Assembly (NCBI GenBank): GCA_039111635.1
Contig: JBCAQO010000010.1
Location: 372,001-436,000 of the forward strand
Direction of reading: 5' to 3'
Origin: Heterobasidion occidentale
Taxonomy: Eukaryota; Basidiomycota; Agaricomycetes; Russulales; Bondarzewiaceae
DNA length: 64,000 bases
The notes beneath the pieces were generated by a model, which searched no databases, was not told the DNA's origin, and saw nothing but the letters and a program-made list of their open reading frames with translations. The translations under genes were made by a program, and so were the position numbers. Within the stretch, counting starts at the first letter, position 1. Each line of letters begins with the position of its first letter. Shown here in pieces: positions 54,654-64,000 of the stretch.

Positions 54654-56269
54654 TAGCGTGAACACAGACTGAAAACCGAGAGGGGGGGGGGAGCCAGATG
54701 CTTGGAGGACATGCATATTTATGTGTGGGATGTTCGCTCTATCGGACGAATGCGCCATGGTGGATGTGTCTCCAGGACATGTTTCCACGGCGGTATGTTG
54801 CTCCGTGAGTCATTCCGCGCGTCTTTGGCCATCGGCTCGCGAACCTCGCGCACGCTTTCGGGCCTGCTGTCCGAAACGTCCTTCTCATGATACGCCCACA
54901 TGAACTCACTTGAAAATTTGCCTGATATTTGCGGAGCCTCAAACTGGTACGAGTTTGCGTGCACCTTCCCAAAAAATCTGTGAGTGGGTCTGAGTTTAAA
55001 TTCCGCGGAGAAACTGTGACCGCATTGTGCAAAGCATCGACCCACTTCATCCTGCACTGTGCAGTCTGTAAAGCAGAACATGCCATCCTATTAGTAGCTT
55101 CGAGACGCAAGCTCTAGGGCTTACACCCAGCCGTGCAGAGGGCCGTAGCGCTCCACCATCCCCCCTTACCCAGAATCGCAGATCATCTTCTGTCGGTCTG
55201 TCGGACAAAGCATTCTTGGTCGACCACGTATGTTTCAGCATTCTGCGGACATATCGCCGATCTCAGTTATTTCTGTCACGTTATTAGGTTCTATCCATAT
55301 ACCAACACAACGGAAGGCCAGTAACATCCTGTCTATCTATACAACGTCCGACATCCTCGTGCATTCCATTCCTCCGGCGCTGGTGTTTCGGCCTATGATT
55401 TTACTATGCGATTGGATGATTGTGTCTTCACATGACTTCATCCTACAAACGATAATCGCGTGCACCTATCAACAAGCGCTTTTGTCCTACACGTTGTATC
55501 CACACGTACATTTCCGTGTTCAAGAGACGATGTAAGAGGCTCGAGAAGCAGGCATCGTGCTTTGCCTCTACACCATTAGTCTTTTGATGTCTGTTCAAGC
55601 GACTCAATCATCTGATAGGCTTCCATCTTGGTCCCACAAGTACACAAGTTCGCGCACGCGTCGCGATCACATGTTTCAATCATGTCATGTGAGTGCATGA
55701 CAATCACGTCATTGCAAGGTCCAAGATCAGGCTGGTTTCCAGGTAAGTTAACCGACCGACACCTATATGCCTGGAGAGCTCTGATTGTTCATTTGTGCTT
55801 GTAGGAAGAGCTACCAGGGGATTGCGTTGATGAGGCCAGAGAAGATAATCACTAGCACAAGACACTGGTTTTTTCTGCGTCATCGTCGTGACGCTCGCGT
55901 CATTGCCTTCGTTTTCACTTGCAAGGCCACAGTCCACCGGCTTATTTGCCTATGCGCGTCTATTCAGCCCGGCGACATCCACAGGTGAAGTTGGCAAGTT
56001 GGCAGAAAGATGATAGATCTTGAACGGTTGGCGTCTAGGAATTGTATTATGAACTTTCGAAGAGAAGGTACCTCAGACTATGCACACAGAACCTTCCGTC
56101 CTCTAGTGGTGCCGGTGAGTATTTTAGGTTTCACACAGATTTATTCATGCATAGATTGACCTGGAACGATTTCTTTTCTGGTCGCGCTTCGATGTTACTC
56201 ACGCACATCTCCTCTTAGGCTCTCCAAGGCTCTCTTCAGGCCTAGACAGTGCGACGTTCTTCGTTGATA
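54654..56269. other. Intergenic region between the MFS gene and duplicated segment 2
   Basis: About 1.6 kb. Several ORFs of 60-123 codons exist on both strands, but none shows motifs, codon regularity or promoter context that I would trust. The left end should contain the MFS gene promoter. Confidence 0.4.
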
Positions 56270-57045
56270 TCTTAATGGATCCGGCATGGCTGCGTCCTTC
56301 TATCCTGACTGTACACCACGCATAAAAAACGCGCATACTTCTTGCTATTACAAACGAACAGGCACAACACGTCCCCTATTGGTGCGGATCTATGCGCTCC
56401 ATGGGTGGCGGCAAACCACAAGCATCTATATGAACATGCAGTCAATCGCTTGTTGGCCACTACTGCGAGCACTACTTATGGTTTCGAGGGTAATGATCCC
56501 TTGAATAATGGCGAACAAGTATTGACATCGTAGAACACAACTCGCCGTGTGGTACGTAAAGATCCCTTCTGAAGCTTGTACATTCAGACTGTCTTCCCCA
56601 CACACTCCACTTACTCATGCAGATATGACCAACGTGCGTTCCCACTCATTTTCTACTCTCCGGCCTCAACCGGCGTTACAGAAATAAGTGTGTCGATGAA
56701 GCTGCGACGGTATCCCGCAAATGTGGAGGAACCTACATCGCTCTGACAAGATACGCAGACAGCCGAGTCACCATTTTGACCTCTAGATACGAAGGCCGAA
56801 GAATAAAATCGAAGTGGGACTTCGTTCACTGTATCGTGTCATCAGTCAAGAAGAAGTTTCTACACTCTTCGTGACCAGTGAGCAGTGTCTTACATGACTC
56901 TACATGACTGCTCGGAGACAAACACGGGAGGGTTTTCACTCTCGAAGCTCTATGTCGCAAGATGAGTATCACTCATTCGCTCGGCGACCTTGAAGTTGGC
57001 ACATCAGGTGCACCTCTCCCACCGTATTCGCCGCACTCTGTGATG

Positions 57046-57053
57046 TATAAAAA
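57046..57053 (+). promoter_or_regulatory. TATA box of P450 copy 2
   Basis: TATAAAAA, 63 bp before the ATG at 57109. Confidence 0.6.
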
Positions 57054-57108
57054 GGCCGAGGTGTACTTTCAATCTCTCAGCGTCTGCACAATATCCCAGT
57101 CGTCTACC

Positions 57109-59501
57109 ATGGATTTCGCAAACATGTCTTTGATGACCACTTTCTCTGCGTTCGCTTCGGTGGCTGCACTTGTGCTGATACTATCTCGATTGAGACGTCG
57201 AATTCCGGCCACCATTCAAGGACCTCCTTCTACATCTTTCTGGTTTGGTGAGAGACATCTTTCGTGTTATCAACCTATCCATGTATTGATCGCATTATGA
57301 TAGGTCACGAGAAAGAGATCCATTACCAGAAGGAAGTCGGTGACCTGGACTTCAAATGGCTGCGCCAGTATGGAACCGCTTGGCGTGTAAAGGGTTGCAT
57401 GGGGGTGATTCACGTTTGCTGGTTCACTGCCTCAATGCTGATGCGGGCCAAATCTTCAGGAAGATATACTCATGGTGGCTGATCCCAAGGGTATCCAACA
57501 CATCTTGCAAGGCTCGGGTTATAACTACTTGAAAAGCGCTGAGGATAGGCAGCTGTTGAGGATGGTCACTGGGGAGGGCCTTGCGTGGGTCCACGGTGAT
57601 TCACATATTTTCGTCCCTCTTCCACTCGATCCACTTACGTTGATGGCAAAATGTACAGGAGAGGATCATCGTCGCCATAGGAAGGTCATGAATCCCGCAT
57701 TCTCGGCGCCACAGCTCAAGGCGTTTCTTCCCTTATTTCATAAACGAGCTGCAAAGGTAACGACATAATCTCCCAACGTTCACGTTCTTCTCATGTAGGA
57801 TCATAGCTTGTGCAAAGGTTGCAAGACGAGGCTTCGACTGGTGGAACGGACGGGCTTGTTATCAACGTTGCAAGTTGGCTTTCACGCACGACACTGGACG
57901 TGATAGGAGAAGGTATCGAAACACTTGATGATTTGTGATGATCGGTAGCTGACGTGAACACTCGGCAGCCGGGTTTGGCTACGAATTTGGAGCGCTCGAC
58001 GACCAGAAAGGCGAATTCATAAAGAATTGGGATGGCATTTTGTTCGTATAACCCCTGCCAACATCACAATCATGACTTCACTCACCGCCATAACCCTTGA
58101 CAGTGTCGATTCGACTTTGTATCCATCTAACCTGGACTTGATGGCGAAGTCATGGTTTAATGCCATCCCAGTAAATATCTTATATTATGTTCGCCACCTC
58201 CCCATCCGTGAGTACCGCAGAGGCCGTCGGTGGTTGGACTTTGCGAGGGTGATGGCAGGAGATATCGTCCGCAAGAGTGAGGCTCGGGCCGATGGGAAGG
58301 ACGTTATGAGTGTCCTTTTACGAGCCAACGCTTCCGGAAATCCGAAAACCAAGCTCTCAGGAAACGAAGTCCTTGATCAGATATCGTGAGTACCAATTTC
58401 ATTGATTGTGAGATGCCGGTGACGGCGGAATGTTGTAGGACCCTCATGCTGGCTGGAACCGATACAACTGCGATGTCCGCCTCATGGGCCCTTTGGGAGC
58501 TCTCGAAAGACCCCGCCTACCAAAGCAAGGTTCGGGACGAGATCAGGGCAATTCGTGCACAAGTAACCGCACGTGGGGATGCAGAGTTCTCGATGACAGA
58601 CCTTGAAGGCTTGACACTGTTGCAGGCGGCAATGAAGGTATGCTCACGTTGGTGATATTGTCCGATGATCCGTTTGGTCTTGACCTTTGACTGCATAAAT
58701 TAGGAAGGCATGCGTTTGCACACGGTTTCGTGGCACCTACTCCGGTTGGCTAGCAAAGACGACATCATTCCACTGTCCAATCCGGTTGTGACGGAATCAG
58801 GAGAACAGGTTACATCTATTCCTGTAAGCAAGGGAGCTAAAATAAGGATTTCCGTGTGCGCATATAATAGGTGAGATAGGTTGAGCACCTCTAAATATGG
58901 TCACTTCACGTCCTAACACGATTGTGAGGCTGCCTTCCGTTTGGGGAGAGGATGTGACCGTTGGAACCCCAACCGCTGGATAGGCATGGACAGCTCAAAG
59001 CAAACCACCGTAGGCGTATACGCAAACTTGTGAGCGTTGTTGTCTAATCTTCCGAACGCATTGACAATAAGATCATCAATAGATTGAATTTTTGTAAGTC
59101 GAAGGGTATCATATACCAATGTCTGTGCTGTCGGCTAATTATGTTGTAGCCGCTGGTGTTCGTGCATGCATCGGGTAAGATCACCTAGCTTTTTGCTGAC
59201 TATGACGATAGTTGTTAACCTGTCTTTCATTTGTTGTGGTATACCTGACGTTGTAGTTGGAGATTTTCGTACGTTCAAGAATCCGCATTGAGTCTGTGCT
59301 TGCTGACTCGTTGTGTCTTGGTTCTCGTAGCGTCATCGAGCTGCAGTCAATCTTGGTAAACCTTCTAGAGAATTTGAGTTTAGCTTGCCGTCCGACGCTA
59401 CCCAGAACCCCGTTCTGAGGAGACCTAGCATGGCCATGACTCCGATGGCAGAAGGACACGGGGGCGCCTGGATGGGTTTGCAGGTCAAGACCTTGGCATG
59501 A
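57109..59501 (+). pseudogene. Cytochrome P450, copy 2, two frame breaks near the 3' end
   Basis: Same gene structure as copy 1: membrane anchor (AFASVAALVLILSRL), IQGPPSTSFWFG, LAGTDTTAMSASWALWELSK (I-helix) and the heme loop with AGVRACIG. The first two thirds are open, including the region broken in copy 1. Compared with copy 1, one base is missing near 58954 (GATGTGACCG for GATGCTGACCG) and another near 59374 (GAATTTGAG for GAACTTCGAG). The first loss puts the heme-binding exon out of frame. The copies are therefore broken at different places. Intron 1 has a normal GT donor. Confidence 0.82.
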
Positions 59502-59950
59502 GGCCAACGAAATTCAGGACCGCTTCTTTTCACTAGCCGTTCACCGTAAAGCTCAGGTCGTCTTCACAAAGGCAGTGTACAATCTTGGTGCTTTGAAGCA
59601 CCTCAGCCATGTTTTCTTCCATCTCTGTACTGGTACTTCGTCAAACGATCATGATTCACGTAATTATGTCGCACATCACGCCATGTCTCTCGATTGTTAT
59701 TGTACCACATCTGATTCTCTGACTTCTGTTCATATCCTCTGAATTTTGCATAGCAAAGAACACAGAAGTAAGGTGAAGGCTGTTCCGTGGAACAAATGAC
59801 TACTCTACAATGCACTGCAAGAACCTTCCGTCGCCTCTTCACTTGCTCTCACAACAGTCAGCGCTGTCGCTGCAGCAACATTGTGTTCGCAGACCGCAGA
59901 CTAAATCGACTTGGCGACATCGTGTCAGGGTACGATCGCCCTCGTTGTGA

Positions 59951-61175
59951 CGCGTGTTGGCGCCGCAGAATCTAGAGGCTGAGAGACGACTGCCTCGCAA
60001 CCTATATTTATTCATGTGCGGCGCATGACAGTCTAGGAATTGTGACTGCGAACGAGTGAAGACCTTGACAGTTCGCTGAAAACATTTGACTGCTGTCATG
60101 GTGAGGACAAAGCGAGAAAGAAGGCCTGGAGGATCAGCACAGGAAAAGGCTCGGTCAAGGCAACTGCTGCCAAGGTCAGGTCTATTGTTTCCGTTGTGAA
60201 GAGGCATGACGAGGGAGGCGTGTTCAATGGATCGGGATACATTATGGCCTGGGCAAGGCCGGCGACAAAGAGAAAACAGGAGTTTGTTGTCCGCGAGCCA
60301 TCTGTGCTTATTTCGCGCCCCAGCATTGAGGAGATCCATTAGTCACAGAAAGAGGATTTGATTGTCTCCAAAGTTTTGCGCCCGCGAATCCAAAAAAAAT
60401 CCGAACTTGGGAGACAAGGTGAATTACTCCAACTGTCAACATCTCGAACAAGACGCAAAACAGAATAAGCAAAATCAGAGCTGGTAAACGTGCATCAATG
60501 CAAAGTCGCGACCGACTCGATCCGACATTAGAGGTTGCCTTGACTCACATGAGGTCTCCATATTACGGATGGAAGTCTTCAACGCGTGCGTGCTGAACAC
60601 CCTTCATGTCTCAATCCGCCCTGCACGCGTTTGGTGGTTGAATGTGTGGAGCGTTTGAACCAGGCTCGGACACAGTCGGTCTTTCAAAGCTCGCTGCTCC
60701 GCTATGCTCCGTCAAGGACTTCATTGGTACAGAGCCGGCTCGGCTTTCCCGGCCGGCACGAGTCTACGTTTAAACCTCAGCGGAGATTGATTGGTATAGG
60801 ATGTCACCACCATCATCCGACCAGCACCATCCTTCCTTCATGATTCATCGAATCGTCTGTTGCGCCAAGTGCTATCGTGTCGTCAAGAATTTGCACACAC
60901 TATGCACTCCGCATGCACTGTTGAGACAACAAGTTGTTACTGCGCCGCATGTGAAATCAATAATCCAGACGTGACCGCCACCTTGTTTAGAGGTAGGCCA
61001 TTAATATCACTCGTGAAATAGTGCGCATGCTGCTCTATGCTGCTGCCTAGTTTAATCTCATCCCGTCATTGTGGGTGCAGTAAACAAGCATGGGCTGCGT
61101 TATAGCTCAGCTTAAAGGTGACCCTCTTCCAGACATTCCTGCAGAAACACCTCTTTCCAACAGCCTCTATTCACT
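59951..61175. other. Intergenic region before the C2-caspase gene
   Basis: About 1.2 kb. A 166-codon minus-strand frame (59839-60339) overlaps the end of the duplicated segment, but it lacks motifs and I do not call it. No TATA box is obvious directly upstream of 61176. Confidence 0.4.
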
Positions 61176-64000
61176 ATGTCTGAAAAGAGAACTGTGTACG
61201 TATCTTACAATGGAATTGGTGGCCGAGGTATCGTAGACTGTCGACAGTCAAAACCCAGAGCTTACTTATGCGCATCACCTTTACATCGTTGTATACACTC
61301 GGTCTGATACTTCATGCACACTTTTCAGCGTTCAGTCCTTTCATAGTACTGATCAATTTTCTCAGAGACTCTGTCTACAAACTGGAGGTATCCGGTACGT
61401 GCATGTCTACTTGGGATATTGCGGACTGCTCAACCCGTTATTAGCCATAGGCGTAAGCGGCCTGAAGCGAAATTTTCTACTCTTTCCGAGATGCTTTGTC
61501 AAACTCGAGGTTGGTCGTGAAACCTATGAGACGAAGATTGCGAGCAGAGGAAAATCAGCCAAGTGGGAAGAGACTTTTACCTTGTGAGTATTCCCAAGAA
61601 TTCATCCTACCACATATTACATCTTCGTTGTTAATAGCACGGCACGAGAGGATCAAAATATAATCATCAGTCTTTACCGGAAAAGCCTCTTGGGCCGGAC
61701 GCACCTCCTAGGTTCAACAACAGGATGGATACTTGATGTTCCAACGGAAGGTGAATATTACCCCTCTTGTCATTTCGACTTTCTCAGAATATGGTTTAGG
61801 GCAGACGAAAACGGTTCAAATCGGAAGCGATTCAACTTCTCTAACATTTCATGCAAGAAAAACTGTGTCACAGTCAGTCTCGTCTTCTTCCACAACGGGG
61901 GTGCACGAATGATATCAGCCTGGCTGAAGCCGACTGAATTCGCACTCCCAACCGCGACATTCAATACCAATTGCAAATCACTGATATCCCTGACAGCTCT
62001 CGCTTGCGAACTCGCATGTTTGCACTTGTGATTGGCATCGACAAGGCATAGTACCTTCAAATCAATTCGGCATCCCATAGTGACTCACGGCATAATAGTA
62101 CAAATCTCCCAAAGTTGACGATCTGGACGGATGTGTCCACGATGCCAAATCGTTTGCAGCGTTACTCTCTGAACGGTTTCATGTGCCGGATTCTCAGCTC
62201 TCTATCCTCACTGATGCGTCCGCCACACGCGAGGCGATCATTTCCCATTTTCTCACCGATCTCGTACAAAACCCTAACATCGAACGTGACGATACCATCA
62301 TTTTCTACTACGCTGGCCGAGGCAGTCGGGTTGAGGCCTCCCAATTCTTGACATCTCAAGACAACTCAATGGAAACATTATGCCCCCATGATGAATGGTC
62401 AGAGGATGGCCATGGGCTTATTCCTGGGATTCCTGGTCGCACTATAAATGCATTGTTTCGTGAACTCGCTCGTGTCAAAGGCGACAATATTGTTCGTATT
62501 TCCGTGATTTGTCATCTGTTCGTCTAACCGCCCTCGTTTTCAGACTGCGATTTTCGACTGCTGTCACTCGGGCACTGCTGCATCCTATGCAGATTCTTTG
62601 CGCGATCGTTTCTTGGCGAAGCCATGCCTGTCCAACATTCTAGAAATCGACATGGAGCTATTGGTTCGGGTAGCGACTATCCAGAACATCCCTGCCGGGT
62701 TGCAGAACGATGCCGCACTCTCCCACATCGTTCTCGCTGCTTGCCAACAGGATCAGTGTGCCTATGAACTTAGGCCTAGCGCAGAACACCCGGCCTCCGG
62801 ACTATTTACCGCCAGTCTCGTTCGACGGCTTCGGCAGCTCGCGATAGACGGCATCACATACGCGGAACTCATCGACCTCTTGCCAATCTTCCCAGGCCAG
62901 ACGCCGCAGTGCAAGGGCGCCCACACCATGCGCAACATTTTCAATGGGGCTTATGACGCGGGGTCTCTACAGCGATTCGAGCTGAAACTGAGGCAGGACG
63001 GGAGGTACGAGATCAGCGCCGGGCGGCTCCATCGGCTGGCCATTGGGGCGCAAGTGCCTGCCACGGCCGTGAGTGCGGAGTCTGTGGTTGAAGAAGGCCT
63101 CGGTGCTCTTGCAGTCGAGGAGGTCGGCGATGATTGGTCCATTCTAGCACGGACGCTTGGGCTGCCAGCGTTGACTCTGCCGGCGGCGGTGTTGGTTCCA
63201 CATAGTATCCACGACTTGAAGGTTTACGTCGACCCTACCGAACTTCTACGTCTTGCAATCGCCTTTCTTCCTCCGGCAGTCCCTCCAGAGACTGTCCGCT
63301 CAAAGCCAGATGAGTCGAAGCAGAGCTTTGTACGAGTCGATACTCTCTCGAATGCCGACATCGCGGTCAAACAGGATTCCAATGGTGATTTCATCGTCGA
63401 GAGATTGGACACGCTTACGTTGGCGCATGCAGAGCGCACTGTTCACATTCCAGGGAGAGGCGACGCCGATCGCTTGCCCTCCATCCTGGACACGATCTCG
63501 CATTTCAAGCGGCACTTTGAGCGGCACAACTCCAGCAGCGGAATTGACGAGGTCACGTTGGAGTTGTATCGTCTGACCGAGTCAGACGTAGGGCTCAACA
63601 TGCCTGACGCATCGGGAGACCTCTTCGTCGACAGCCGAGCGATCCTGAGCACAGCCGAGGGCGCGGGCTACGGCTGCGCCATCCTCAACCACTCCGACTA
63701 CGACCTATACCCGTATCTTTTCTACTTCGACCCGTCGGACTATAGCATACGGGTAAGCCCTGACTTCGTTTGCGCACTCGCAGTTTCCAGAGTTCTGAAC
63801 ATCGCCACGGACGTCGGCAGCTGCTGTACGCGCCTCCGTCTCGCGACTCCCCGCCCCTGCGCCGTGCATCTCCAGCCGGAATGCCAACATATGTCACCGT
63901 CGGCTACGGCCCAGGGGGCTTCGACCCCATCGAGTACTCCCTGCCAGACGGCAAAACGTCCAATACCGGTTTCCTCAAAGTGTTCGTGTCGACGAAGTGG
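61176..64000 (+). CDS. C2 domain-caspase (metacaspase-like) protein, 3' end outside window
   Basis: N-terminal exons read as a C2 domain (KLEVSGLKRNFLLFPRCFV, KSAKWEETFTL, IIISLYRKSLLGRTHLLG), a fold that often binds lipid or calcium. They are followed by a caspase-type p20 region: FALVIGIDK, YKSPKVDDLDGCVHDAKSF, IIFYYAGRGSRVEA and AIFDCCHSGT. The catalytic Cys (DCCHSG) is present, but the usual YAGHG histidine is Arg (CGA at 62318-62320). An intron before YKSP begins GC (GCATAG). The long later part ends VTVGYGPGGFDPIEY and GFLKVFVSTKW at the window edge, the typical tail of this mushroom family. The joining of C2 and caspase exons (61900-62000) is not resolved. Confidence 0.8.

Larger units (their letters stand above)
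56270..59950. repeat. Duplicated segment, copy 2 (P450 gene with its flanks)
   Basis: Homologous to 48660-52075 in the same orientation. The boundaries are approximate, taken from where shared phrases fade. Confidence 0.75.

Noticed and set aside
59839..60339. 166-codon minus-strand ORF downstream of P450 copy 2
   Set aside because: No motif, no promoter, and it overlaps the tail of the duplicated segment, where copy 1 shows no such frame.

Overview
The window looks like a piece of a basidiomycete (Agaricomycetes-type) nuclear genome. Genes are split by many short GT...AG introns of about 45-70 nt. The host genes are typical of mushrooms: a SNF2 helicase, an Arf-GAP, prephenate dehydrogenase, P450s, an MFS transporter and a C2-caspase protein. 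The left 37 kb is a nest of LTR retrotransposons of the chromodomain-bearing Ty3/gypsy type (chromoviruses).

Layout. (1) 1-13.1 kb: a hAT-family transposase gene on the minus strand is split by element A1 (2064-12567, 5-bp target duplication GAAAG). (2) 13.2-15.2 kb: a solo LTR of family B, then the 3' remnant of a third element with its LTR (family C). (3) 15.2-26.6 kb: element A2 (15441-26185, duplication GGTAT) sits inside an older, reversed copy of its own LTR, just upstream of that LTR's TATA box. (4) 26.8-37.2 kb: element B1 on the minus strand (26839-37211, duplication TTGCC). All three elements have near-identical LTR pairs, so they are young. Besides gag and pol, each carries a third gene downstream of pol with its own TATA box. 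In family A this gene is followed by about 1.6 kb of noncoding DNA made of roughly 18 copies of a 20-nt motif interleaved with hairpins, which I consider the most unusual signal here.

(5) 38.0-47.8 kb is ordinary host sequence: a SNF2/Rad5-like helicase (+), a PEX39-like peroxin (-), an Arf-GAP with NPF motifs (+), a small unknown TATA-driven ORF, and TYR1 prephenate dehydrogenase (+). (6) 48.6-60.0 kb holds a duplicated P450 gene, both copies with frame breaks, flanking an MFS transporter on the opposite strand. (7) 61.2 kb to the window end is a C2-caspase (metacaspase-like) gene whose catalytic histidine position reads arginine.

Many reading-frame breaks in the window are single-base contractions of short homopolymers. 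They occur both in young transposons and in an otherwise conserved helicase, so part of the apparent pseudogenisation may be consensus-sequence error. Domain and gene names come from motif reading alone; no database search was possible.
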